This document shows, piece by piece, positions 11,880-24,300 of a stretch of 64,000 nt of DNA. This DNA comes from Schoenoplectus triqueter (lineage: Eukaryota; Streptophyta; Magnoliopsida; Poales; Cyperaceae): NCBI GenBank assembly GCA_964058805.1, contig CAXKVV010000008.1, forward strand, positions 186,001 through 250,000, in the 5' to 3' direction. The translations under genes were made by a program, and so were the position numbers. A model generated the notes under the pieces. That model saw nothing but the letters and a program-made list of their open reading frames with translations, was not told the origin of the DNA and ran no database searches. Each line of letters starts with the position of its first letter. The stretch's first letter is position 1.

Positions 11880-12491
11880 TGATACCAACTGGAAGAAGGA
11901 TGAGACCGGGTTTGCCCGCTGGGCTTAGCCGGTCCAACTTTGGCCCATTGGAGCGACACCTCCATTGCTCGTTTTCTTTAATTGCTCTCATCATTAAAGA
12001 CTAAAAAGTAAAACTAAAGGGTTCTAAATACTTCTTAATTGGCTGACTACTCATTCGATGCTCGTCTTCGACAGCTGGTGAGACTCCATTCAGAATTTGC
12101 ACGATGTATACGTACTGTTATAGAATTTGAAAGTTGTTCCTCACACCCCCTATTATTCAATCAGCATTTGATCTGCATTTACAAATTTAAATGTGAATAT
12201 TTTCTATATGATAATTTTTCATTGACAAAAAGAAAATACAACTTTGGTCAGATATATACTTTTTTGTACTTTCAGTTTTTGGGAAGGTGATTAATCCATG
12301 TCAAACACCCATGTCCACTTTTAGATCGTTATATGTGATTCCAGCATTCTCAGTACTTGAATTGCTATTCTTAGACCAAACCCTCTTCTCCACCACAAAA
12401 TTGTCAAACAAGAAAAACAAAACATGGTATCCAAACAAGAAAAATTGAATGTCCACAAGGACACGTAAAGAGTGCGGCCTCCCCCTAGCCA
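11880..12491 (+). promoter_or_regulatory. 5' flank of the LRR receptor kinase gene
   Basis: Non-coding sequence upstream of the kinase start codon. A TATA-like TATATACTTTT lies near 12253, about 240 bp before the ATG, which could be the core promoter. This is position-based inference. Confidence 0.3.
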
Positions 12492-15077
12492 TTGATGGCC
12501 GCCACCATTGTTCTTTTGTTCTTCTTCCTATCCTTCATCCCGTTAGCCTTCTCCGACTCCGATCCCCATGGAGCAACCATGTCAGATGCAGTCGCGCTTC
12601 TTCATTTGAAGGAATCTTTTGCAAATACCTCAACGCTTTCTACATGGTCCGAAGCAACCAATCCATGTGACCAGACTAGCACCTGGCATGGTGTTGTTTG
12701 TGATGCTGGAAATTTGATTGGTTTGCGCTTGTCCGGCTTAGGTTTAGGTGGCCAAATCGATGTAGATGCACTCTTGCAATTCAATGGGCTCCGTTCAATC
12801 TCTTTCGAAAATAACTTGTTCACCGGACCGCTTCCTGCCTTTGAACGCTTGACAGCTCTCAAATCAATTTATCTCTCAGATAATCAATTCAGTGGCACAT
12901 TACCTGAAAATTTTTTCATTCATCTAGTTCACTTAAAAAAGCTTTGGCTTGATGGAAATCTTATTACCGGTTCAATTCCTCCATCCCTCGGCAATGCAAC
13001 AAACCTTATTGAATTACATTTAGAAAGAAACAAATTTGAAGGCATTTTACCATCCATCATCCTACCACCTTCTCTCTCTTCATTCAATGTATCGTACAAT
13101 GACCTCGAAGGAACCATTCATGACGGCTTTAAGAAATTTGACTTGAGCTCTTTTAAAGAAAATCCCTATCTTTGTTCAACGCAGACAGCAAATCAGCCAT
13201 GCGAGAAGCCTCAGATAACACCCACTTCCTCTAAGAATATTATCTCTATATGCATCATCGCCATGGTAGCAATGGCCTTGCTTGTTGCTACATTGCAGTC
13301 TTTTCAAAAGAACTGCAGCAGACCTTCTGTTACCCTCGGTGTGGAGAGAGATTTGGAATGCGATAAAGTACATATCACCAAAAAGGCACAATCAAATTCT
13401 AGACGAAATAGCTTCAGTCTGACACTGTGGAGTAGGCGGTCTATGTCATCGGTGCATTCTTTGTCAAAGGAGGTGGACGGTACTGCAGGGCTTGCAACTG
13501 GTGATTTAATAATTGTTAATCAAAACAAAGGGGTTTTTGGTATGTTGGATTTGATGAAGGCTGCAGCAGAAGTGTTAGGCAGTGGCGGAATTGGGTCAGT
13601 GTACAAGGCAGTACTGGCAAATGGAGTGGTGGTGGCAGTGAAAAGAGTGAAGGATATGAACCGAGTTGCCAAGGAAGTTTTTGATATGGAGATGAGGCGG
13701 CTCGGTGGGTTGCGCCACCCAAATGTTTTGTCACCGCTTGCATACAATTTCCGAAAAGACGAGAAGCTGCTTATTTCTGAGTTCATACCTAAAGGAAGCT
13801 TACTTTATGTTCTTCATGGTGAGAAACTGAGAATTGTTCATAAAAAATAAATAATGTAATTTGATGCTTCGATTTCATGCAACATTTCATAACATAATTT
13901 TTAGGTGATAGGGGAATGGACCATGCAGCACTGGACTGGTCAACACGGGCACTAATAGCCCAGGGCATTGCACGTGGCATGGTATACCTCCATTCCAGTC
14001 TCTCCTCCATCGAACTCCCACACGGCAACCTCAAGTCCGGTAATATCCTTCTCGCACCGGACTTCCAACCCTTAATTGCAGATTTTGGCTTTTGTCCTCT
14101 CATTTCTCCTTCAACTGCACAACAAACCATGCTTGCCTTTCAGTCACCTGAGCATATGCTGCTCAACCAACCTGTTAGCAGAAAATCTGATGTATATTGC
14201 TTTGGAATTGTGTTACTTGAGCTTCTCAGCGGCAAGTTTCCATCTCAATATCTAAAACATGATAAAGGTGGTACCGATCTTATTGTATGGGCAAATAATG
14301 CTATTAGTGAAGCACGAGAGTCTGAGTTTTTTGATCCAAGTATCCTAGAGAAATCCAAGTCGTCCCTTCCTAATATGAAGAGGTAACTCAATTCTGGAAC
14401 TTTAATATCACAATATGTAATTTTTTTTTGTTTTGCACAATTCTCTAGACTGGAATGGATAGAAACCAACATTCATTAAAATTAGTTGACATATGTGACG
14501 TCATGTATCATCCGCGAATATTAATTAATTTGCATGTTGCAGGGATACTATTATATATGTAAAAAAACTCCCATTTAAAATTGATTGCAGAGCTACTTCA
14601 AAATTAGAAAGAAAAAGAAACGAAAAAAAAAAGAAATTGCACAAAGAGAACATATAAGGATAATAGTAAAAGAAAAACACTAGACAATTCAAGTAAACAA
14701 ATTAAACATGAACATAAAGCATAATAAAACACTCAAAAAGAAAGAATACGACCACTACTAATAATAGTCTGGCAGAAGTTGGTATTTCTCTGTATGACTA
14801 ATTGGGGCACTGCAGAATGTTACACATTGCGGCGGATTGTGTTGAGCCGGATGTAGAAAAGAGGCTGAGCATGAATGAAACAGCCTCAAGAATAGAGGTG
14901 GTAGTGGCAGATATTCAGAGAAGTGGTAGTAATGGCAGCAACGGCGAACCAGCAGCAAACTCACATGCAGCATATGTGAGAGATGGGGCTGGGGATCGGT
15001 CGGCGCGAAGGACAGGCAGCATCGGTGAGATGTCTGGCAGACGCAGTGACGACGCCCAATTATTTTCTATTTCATGA
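12492..15077 (+). CDS. LRR receptor-like kinase, pollen receptor kinase (PRK) type, LRR-III
   Basis: Three exons: 12492-13818, 13905-14382 and 14816-15077, all GT-AG, giving a 688-residue protein. Order: signal peptide (1-21); LRRNT cap with SDAVALLHLKESF and a WHGVVCD motif; about five LRRs (residues ~75-205); TM helix ~249-269; Ser/Arg-rich juxtamembrane segment; kinase domain from ~345. The glycine loop is LGSGGIGSVYKA and VAVK keeps the Lys, but the catalytic HRD is HGN (in LPHGNLKSGN), while DFG is kept. Loss of the HRD Asp predicts a weak or inactive kinase, common in LRR-III. The sequence LRHPNVLSPLAYNFRKDEKL and the SLLYVLHG segment are PRK hallmarks. PRKs act at the pollen-tube plasma membrane with ROP-GEFs. 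Met2 could equally be the start. The exon 1 donor splits a Gly codon. The exact PRK orthologue is not resolved. Confidence 0.9.
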
Positions 15078-15914
15078 GTTGAAGGTTGGAGTGACACCAG
15101 GCCAGAAGAACACAAGTTATTTTCATGGTATGTTGCGGCCCTCGCATTGTGAAATTATTTTCATTTTTTTAATTATTTGTTTTTTTTTTGGAATGTAGGC
15201 TCTTTTTTCTTTCTTCCTTTTTTTTTGCATATCATGATCAGATTTACTCTGTCGAAGATGTGTATTTAGTCTTTTCTATTTTATTTATTAGCTTGTGGTG
15301 ATTATTTCTGTGGATGGTTAACGATTAATTGATGATAATTGCTTTGAAACTGAGATTAAGATAATTAAGAGGACCATGATAATACTAAAAATATGTAAGG
15401 TACATATGCTTGCTTTGAATTAATTAAGAGTCCTCATACTCAAGGAGGACGCTTAAAAATGAGCGGATATTATTTAATTTTGGTTAGCACGCCAAACTGG
15501 TATATATGGTTATTTTCTTTTTATAGCACTGAACTGTGGTTATCTTCGACGGGTTTAATTTGTAATAATTGGAGAAGATATCATTTGTTTTTTCTTCTTA
15601 TATGAAAGCCAAATGAGACTAGAAGATTGCATGTGTGCATATGAGTAGAGAAATGAAATTCACACCACAAAATTTGTTAATGACACAACATTGTTTAAAT
15701 TTTTAATTGAATGACCAGTTCTAAACCTCAACAACTCAACTATTTTATCCAAGAGTTAATTCTCTCCCATTCATTAATGCACAAATTCATTCCAAAATTA
15801 TTACATGCGTTAATACACAATATACGGTATAATTCTAGCATTCCTTAATTGACTAGTTGTGTTCCTTTCATAAATATATCATTTAAATATTATTATGCTT
15901 GTTTCAAATAATTC
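15078..15914. other. 3' flank of the LRR kinase gene
   Basis: T-rich 3' UTR-like sequence followed by AT-rich DNA. No further gene or repeat recognised. Confidence 0.4.
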
Positions 15915-16120
15915 ATTCTAATCAAGCTTTTAAAAAACTTCATTTTAACCGTTTAAACTCCGTTTTAACTTCATCAAAAATTTTAATGTTAAGTAAAAAA
16001 CTTCGTTTAAACCGTTTAAACCGTTAAAAGCCGTTAAATAACTCCGTTTAAACCGTTTTAACTCGAAATTATTGCCTTACAGTTAAATCCGTTAAACCGT
16101 TTTTTAAAACCTTGATTCTA
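15915..16120. repeat. Repeat rich in AAACCGTTTAA words (family F3 copy 1)
   Basis: Repeated words CCGTTTAAACCG, CCGTTAAA and CGTTTTAACT between an AAGCTTTTAAAAAACTTC left end and a TTTTTTAAAACCTTGATTC right end, which are inverted with respect to each other (GTTTTAAAAAA / TTTTTTAAAAC). A second copy is at 16725-16905. Confidence 0.6.
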
Positions 16121-16208
16121 ATAGATAATGTTTTCATATTATGATATTTTTTAATTGATATACAGGCTATTTGGTATATTTGGACAAGTTTGGAAAGAGA
16201 AATGTATG

Positions 16209-16210
<2 letters not shown>

Positions 16211-16252
<42 letters not shown>

Positions 16253-16625
16253 GATATACCGTGAGCTTAACTCAAAAAGTATATCAAATTTTCTTCAAAT
16301 TTGAATTTTTCATATTAAAATCTTATGGGATATAAAAATTTAGAATGTTTTGAGTTTTCTAAGTCATTCTTTTTAATTTTTGAAAACCGGCTCTAAAAAT
16401 AATAATAAAATATTCAATGTTTGTATATTCTTTTCAAAAATTGAAAAGAGCGACTTCGAAAACTCGAAACATCCTAAAATTTTGTATCCCATAAGATTTC
16501 AATATGAAAAATTAAAATTTAAAGATGATTTAATATACATTTTGAGTTAAGCTCACGGAAGGCCTCCGTGAGTTTAAGCTCACGATATCTTTACTCTCTC
16601 TCTCTCTCTATATATATATATATGA
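16211..16625. mobile_element. Microsatellite-bounded foldback element, family M-D copy 1
   Basis: Lies between a (TA)n tract (16216-16250) and a (CT)n/(TA)n tract (16595-16622). The ends carry CCGTGAGCTTAACTCA at the left and the inverted TGAGTTAAGCTCACGG plus CGTGAGTTTAAGCTCACG at the right. The ~150-bp arms are inverted repeats around a central TAATAATAAAATATTCAATG region. Related to the element at 28976-29387. Confidence 0.75.
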
Positions 16626-16724
16626 TTACCTAAAATGCCAATACCTCTTAATTTTATATCATATCAAATATATGGATATTAGCAACCGAAAAGCGACAAA
16701 ATGAAAATAATTAAGTTATGTGTG

Positions 16725-16905
16725 CGTCAAGTTTTTTAAAAACTTTATTTTAATCATTTAAACTTCATTCTAAGTTCGTCAGAATCTTTAATATTAAATA
16801 AAAAAACTTTATAATTGTTAAATAACTTTGTTTAAACCGTTTTAACTCAAAATTATTATCTTACTGTTAATAACCGTGACATGTTTTTAAAATCTCGATG
16901 TGTAT
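16725..16905. repeat. Repeat of family F3, copy 2
   Basis: Aligns with 15915-16120 in the same orientation (TTTTTTAAAAACTTTATTTT, TTTAAACCGTTTTAACTCAA, TTATTATCTTACTGTTAA). It is shorter and more diverged. Confidence 0.6.
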
Positions 16906-18600
16906 CAAATTAAATAGTGATGCTAGAATAAAATATTTAAGTTGAAGCCGCCAAATTAACAGAAACATACCAGAATGAAAAAAGTATACTAGTTAATTTT
17001 GACAATTTTCCTTCTTACAACTAAGATAAATCATGCATGAAGTGAGCTACTTAAAAAATTCTGTATTTAAATTCTGAGAAAGTGATCAACAGATCAAGCA
17101 TGTAATATGGTACGCTACGTAATTGGAAAATCTATTCATTAGGATTGAAAGAGTAAATAAAAAATATCCCCTGACAACAGTGCTCGCGAGGAACACACGT
17201 ACGCTTTTGAGGGTTTTGTTCGGTGGGATCCTACTGAGGAATCTCCTTTATTTTATTTTAGGAATATTATTATCGTCCCCAGCCTTTTATCCCCATTCAT
17301 TGTCTCCAAGCGAAAAATTTCCATTTTAAACATTCAATTAACTTTTTATATGTTTCCGACTTTCCATTTTTATAACTGCATAGCACATTAATAATTCAAA
17401 AAAAAATTTGAAATTAAAATGGCGTCTCTTTAAGAAAAATTGGAGAGAGTTAGCACTTGATAAAAACTATCAAATTTACTTATATCTATTATACTGTGCT
17501 ATTTATATCAAGTGTTGTGATTATTTATTTGTATAAATGATGGAATTTAACCACCAAAACCGGTTGATGTATATAGAAAAAATTAATAGATATAAATAAA
17601 ATTGATAGTTGAAGCCAATAGATACAACAATTATCAAAAACGTAGATATAAATAACATGAATATCAAATAACAATATTTTAAGTTATTAGAATTTTAGTA
17701 ACTGGCACAGTAAATATAAATATGGAAAACTAAAGATATAAATAATGTCAGAATGAAAATCAATTGATGGCGCGCTGATTTTTTGTGTCAAATTTATTGT
17801 TGCTGTAAATAATCCAAACATTTATGGTCAATTAATATAAACTAAAGGTTGATTATAAATTAATCGATCAGTTGCCTAGAAACAGAAAAAAATAGTGAAT
17901 CTAATTGATGTCGCTGAGATTGTATGTTATGGTCACAAAAAATAGCGATTTTTTTGTGCCAAATGATTGCAGTTACGGTCAACTCACGAAAGTTCAAAAT
18001 TTTTATTTGTCTCTGTGATTATGGTTAAATCGCGAAAGACTTTTGGCGTTTCAACTATTAAATTCGCGGGAGTCAAAGTTTGGGGATATTTGTGGGGATA
18101 AATGTTTGGGGATTATTATCAGCCTCCTTTATTTTATTGGTGGTCTTTTCGATTATTCATTTTTTTTGGTCCGTCTTTTTATTATTTTAAAAAAAGTTTG
18201 TTCATTAATGTTGTATTTTGAGATATTTGAGTAAATTATTTTTTGCTTTAACTTCAATAGATTTAAATACTAATTTAAAATTTAAAGTCTTACAACATGC
18301 TCAACAATTAACACAATCCTATAAGAACCAAACGTAATGATATTCATCAAAGTTTGTTACTTGAAAAGAGACTTTTGGGCTCAAATTTATCAAATTTATC
18401 GATGCATATGTATTGAAGATAAAATCATTTAAACTATTTTAATAGATAACTTAATTTGAAATTAATTTTATATTTTATATTACTTAATTTAAACTTAAAG
18501 AATCATCAAACTTAAAGAATTATCTTGTTTATTTTTTTGAATATAATTATTTTTTGAATGAAATTAGCTTCATACGGTCTTTAATGTTTTAAAAAAAAAA
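16906..18600. other. AT-rich intergenic DNA, no supported gene
   Basis: Two loosely similar segments (GATTTTTTGTGTCAAAT near 17778 and GATTTTTTTGTGCCAAAT near 17948) suggest decayed repeats, but I cannot define an element. Confidence 0.35.
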
Positions 18601-18604
18601 GTGA

Positions 18605-19250
18605 GACACGATTGCAGTGCCAGATGCAAGTACATTACTGTGTACCAAAAACTCGATAACAGAAAGAATCAACAAGCGGTCAAACTTTTTTCCGTTCTAA
18701 GATGCATTCCCACCATCAAAGATTCAAGCATGCATTATATCATAAATTCATAATGAATCAATGATATTCATCGGATTAAAACCACTTTCGGCCAGGGGCG
18801 GACTTACCATAATCCAGGGGACCCCCTGAATTTTGAAAAATAGTGTTTTTAGGTTAATATTTTGTTAATCTGACCCCCCCTGGATTATCTGATTATTTTT
18901 CATTGAGAAAAAAATATTTAATATCACGGATAATGAAAAAATTATGTAAAATTTTTAAAATATGAAGTCTTGTAAAAGAAAATTTTGTTTATTACTATGA
19001 TTATTTATTATTTTAACTTTTATTTTTTATTATTTTTAATATATAAAGATATTATTTTAATATTTTTATTTAGTATCCGATTAGTTATTGGATTTAAGTC
19101 CGATAAGCTACTGAATCCGATTACTGACCCCCCCTGATCAAAATCTTGCATCCGCCCCTGCTTTCGGCCATGACCTGTATTGTACTTGTACAAACCCATC
19201 ATCTTCTCTAATTCACCATCAGACCTTAATAACACATCTAACTTGATCGA
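18605..19250 (-). pseudogene. Internally deleted duplicate of the EMB1270-type PPR gene, split by a hAT MITE
   Basis: 18605-18710 resembles intron 3 of the functional PPR gene (43270-43355; both carry CGTTCTAAGAT(A/G)CATT). From ~18705 the sequence jumps to mid-exon 3 of that gene (CATCAAAGATTCAAGC versus 45575; AACCA-(C/G)CTTT versus 45628). After the MITE at 18793-19160 it continues through a stretch translating on the minus strand to LDVLLRSDGELEKMMGLY, where the intact gene has LDVLLRSNGEIEKVMGLY. About 2.2 kb of the parental gene is therefore missing between the two parts. Presence of intron sequence shows a DNA-level copy and not a retrocopy. The open frame continuing to 19457 beyond the similarity is of unknown origin (rich in Arg, Glu and Ser). 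Confidence 0.75.
18793..19160. mobile_element. hAT MITE with perfect 8-bp target duplication (368 bp)
   Basis: Ends CAGGGGCGGA and TCCGCCCCTG are perfect inverted repeats. The 8 bases CTTTCGGC occur at both 18785-18792 and 19161-19168, the target-site length of hAT elements. The interior is AT-rich with no transposase. It interrupts the PPR pseudogene, whose similarity resumes on the other side. Confidence 0.92.
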
Positions 19251-19984
19251 CCTTGTAGTCTGGTGAAATTGGAGTTGGAAACTGTGCAGAGAATTTTTTT
19301 TCCTTTTAAGAAGCTCAACCTCCTTTTCCACTTTGGGCCGTATCTCGTTCAGCTCATAGGGCCTTCTTATTTCGGATCTGAGCCTAGTAGTTCTACCCGA
19401 CCCAGAACTTCTTTCTCCTCCATTTTGCTCGATTGAACGAGCGCTTGTTGAATGCAACGTGGGGGAATTATTTTCCGCTTTAATTTTAAATAAGCAAAAA
19501 GTGCATCAGAATTTTAGAAATGAGTTAATTTGAAGGAAATTTTGATAAATAGACAAAACATTACGGGTTGCTGCGTCCTCAGACTGGGTCGTTATAGCCA
19601 ACAACGTCTCTAAGGCAAAATCCAAAAAAAAAAATGGGATCATCCCAACCCGTAGCATCCCCAGCAGGGGTAGTTGTCGCCAGTGGCGTCTCCAGATAGG
19701 GCTAGTTCCAGTCTACAACATCCCCACGCTGAACTTTTATAATCTGAAAAAACCCTATCTCTCTCGTTGCTGCGTTCTGGGGAGGCTACAGGTGGGAACG
19801 TCCCCAGCCTGGGGTAGGAACAAACTGGAGCAACCCCAGGTATTTATTCTTTTAAATTTAAAAAAAGGATAATTATTCTGGGGACATTATAGACTGGGAC
19901 GACCCCAGCCTGAGGACATTGCAAGCTATCACTACCCCACCATGGGGACGTTTTTAGTCAGGACAACCTCAGACCTTCGGGACG
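19251..19984. other. Chimeric segment: unidentified coding-like tract and CCCCAG/CTGGGG-rich tract
   Basis: 19251-19457 is open on the minus strand with a coding-like composition (ELNEIRPKVEKEVELLKRKK) but is not recognised. 19560-19970 is GC-richer than its surroundings and carries repeated, irregular CCCCAG and CTGGGG words. Neither has gene structure. Confidence 0.4.
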
Positions 19985-20364
19985 TCATCCCGTCTAGATT
20001 TTGAAAAAATAGTTTTTTTAGATAATATTTTCGGTAATCTGCCCTCCTGGATTGTCTGATTATTTTTTTAAGAAAAAAATATTTAATATCTTGTATAATG
20101 AAATAATTATGCAAAAATGTTAAAATATAAAGTTTCGTAGAGGAAAACTTTATTCATCAACTTGATTATCTATTACTTTGAGCTTTATTTTGTTGTTATT
20201 TTTAATATAATAAATTTTATTATTTTAATAGTTTTTTATTAGATAAGAATATATATTAAATTATTATTTTTTATTTAGTATCCGATTAGTTAATGGGTTT
20301 GAACTCGATAAGCTATTACAATCTGATAATTGTCCCGTTGATCAAAATCCTACATCCGCCCCTG
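19985..20364. mobile_element. Second, older copy of the CAGGGGCGGA hAT MITE
   Basis: Aligns with 18793-19160 over nearly its whole length (ATTTTGAAAAA(T)AGT, TGGATT(A/G)TCTGATTATTTTT, TATTTAGTATCCGATTAGTT). The right end CATCCGCCCCTG is intact. The left terminal repeat is lost and no target duplication remains, so it is the older insertion. Confidence 0.85.
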
Positions 20365-20629
20365 AAGGCCATTAGAGATGTTTTATCAGGTCAGTTACTA
20401 CTACCACTACTACACTGGGCATTTCTAGTCCCTAACTTTTCACTTGTTAAATTAGGTGTTTGTTTTAGATAATAAGATTTGTTTCATCTCTAGAATGGAA
20501 TTTTGGCAAAATTGTGATGTAATGACCAAATAGACAGACTATTTTACTTACCACAGCTAATATTTATAAAATTATGAATCAATTTTACCCATGCAGGTGT
20601 TGACGCTATCCAACTAAGCTTGCTTATAA

Positions 20630-21335
<706 letters not shown>

Positions 21336-21364
21336 ATAACAATTTCAATTGCAATGGCAATAAC

Positions 21365-24300
21365 TGTCACACCCCAGAATAATTAAAACGGACTAGGGGT
21401 GCTTAATCCCGCCACGTACGCACGACGAGACGTGCGTACGAAAGGCTAAGTGAATAAAATAAAGTAAATCCCAGAATAAACAAAACAATAATAATAATAC
21501 AAAACAAAGCAGTCCAGAATATACAGATAAATACAACGCCAAACACCGACGGGGCTAACTCCATCTGAATGGGTAGCAAAATCTCTCAAATAAAACCCAA
21601 AGAAAGAAACCAAAAACCCGATGTCCGATAAGTCCTAATCATCTACCCGCCTCACTGTGCTGATGCGGCGAAGCACCTCTGATATCACGCAGGACTGCAC
21701 CTAGCACTCTCATCAAATACTCGATCCCGCTCCTGTAAACCTGGATCCCACAACCACCGTGGAAACGTGAGTAATTTTTAAATTACTCAGTACGGATTTA
21801 GATCCAGCCTTAAGATTTGATCTTCTTTCCTAGACTGGACCCAAATACCGATACCAAATTTTAAATGCAATGAAATATTTTAATATATATTAATGTATTA
21901 CTATTTTATACATATTGAGAACACACCTACATGAGTGACATGAAATGACAGGTAACCCCGAAATAGAAAATCTGTGGAAATAGTAATATAATATAAAATA
22001 TAAGGTACGAGAAACAAACACCCGAAATAAATATCCCAATTTGCAAATCACCAGATCTATCCCAAGCGGGCGCCACCAGCGTCCCAACTTACGAACTTGG
22101 GTCTTGCCTAAGCGGGCGCCACCAGCGACCCAACTTACGAACTTAGGACTTTATGTTTATGCGGCGCCAATGCCGCATAAACGACAATTCGGGCTCCCGA
22201 GGCTATAACGCCCTAGGAGAGTGAGCGTGCATATGCACATACTCTGGTCTGTTAAATCTGGTAATTCACCTTACAAAATAAAAACAAACGGATAAATATA
22301 TCTTCAGTTGCCATATCGCCAAAGGAGATAACTACTCGTGAATTAACAAATCGAAAATAAATGGGAGCCTACACTGTACCAAACAAGGGTCAGAGGACCG
22401 CATCCCGTAAAAGTATCAAACGAAATATAAACAAATGGGAGCCTACACTGTACCCACTAAGGCCAGCGGACCGCATCCCGACTTTCTTTGTACCAACCAG
22501 GGGCCAAAGGAGAAAGCCCTTCGGACAATATTAGGATCCTAAATAAGCCGGATAAATATAATAATATAATAACACGAAGTAGATTCCAGTCTAGAATATG
22601 GCCGCCCACACTAAACACTGAAGTACACGGTATCCTAATCGCTCAAATTTGGATTAAAAATTTAATCATATATTAAGAATAATAATAAGATATAATAAAG
22701 ATCAAAAGAAAGCACTCTGACACAGCTGAACCCGCCAAATGACGGGATCGGTGAATAATCCGACAGGCACAGATGCGCAGTACATATACAGACCGGTGGA
22801 TCCCACGGGCCTATGGGTCACCGTACGTAACCGCAACGATCTGGTTATGCAAGGCAACTCCGACTGGGAATTACCCGGTCCGTCTCTCAGCACTCCCATG
22901 CATTTAATGCATGATTAACTACCTAACTTAATTAACAATTAGTAATAGTAATAATATTTTCCTAATAAATATAATCTACAACTTGAATTATTTAATTCTA
23001 TCTGATCCTATCTCGGGACTATTTCCCGAATCCTACTCCTATCATGTCTATGTGCAATATGACATGATATGACATGCGAATGCGGGTATATCTCAAATAT
23101 GCTGGTCAATTTACCGGATGCAAATGATAAGTCAGATTTAGTCTCTAATCATTTTTGGTCAGAAAATACCGCAATTCAGATTTATTTTCAAACAGATTTA
23201 TTTTCGGTTTGGATTCCTAATTCTAAAGAAAAAAAATTAAATCCCAGGAAACCGTACATGAGAGTGCTGGTGAGGATCACGGAGTCGCTCTACTCCGGAG
23301 GTAGAACACCGGCCTCGGGGTCGGTGTCCGCGTACGTCTGGTCGGGAGTGACCTCATACTCCGCGAGTGGATCCGAGTCGACTATATCACCTATTTTAAT
23401 TTAAATTAGATGTTTATTAGTTTTAACTTGATTTACTTCACAATTAATAATTAAATTGGATTGATAATTTAATTAAACGTTTGTTCGGATTTTATCGTCT
23501 TTTCTTGAAAATTTCGACAGCATTTCTACTGTATATATGCGGTGTCGAAAATTTTAGTTGCCCGCATATCGATCCGTTAAGTTGTGTTTATCGTTCTTGA
23601 TCGCTTTTATACGTTCATCCTTTATTTTAAATTTCAAGTTTATGGATTTTATTATTAGATTAATTAATTTAAAATAGAAAAATTGATTAATATATAATAT
23701 ATAGTATATCTAATATTATATTCTAATATTCTCTTATTTATCTTTTTACAATAGAAAGATTGATTAACATATATTTATATTTTTATATTTTTATTAATAT
23801 TACTCTATTATTAAACAGAGAAATTTATTAATATAGATTATATATATATAATATTTTATTCTATTATTCTTTTATTTATTTAAAAATAGAGAAATTAATT
23901 AATATATATTAATTACATTCTAATTCTGGTTTTTACTATGCTTTTAATTTATGTAATTTATTTTATTATATATAATTATTATTATTATTAGGTTTTTATA
24001 AGTTAGGGAAAATAGTTTTTTTTTTACAATAAAAGTAAAATAAGAAGAAATAAATAAAATAAAAGAAGTAAATAAAATAAAATAAAATAAACGAAAAATA
24101 AATAAAACAAAAGTAAAGGAAAGTTATTATATTATTTATGTGTTGGTATTTTAATGTTTGGGATCATACGCTGACTACCAAATCGTTGGTGCCAATGCAC
24201 CGATATCCCAAATCGGGGGCAGTCAGGGAATTTAATCATTTCCCGATTTTTAAGTTTACGTGATTAGTCCATGGATACCGCCGAACCTTTCGGGGCGGCC

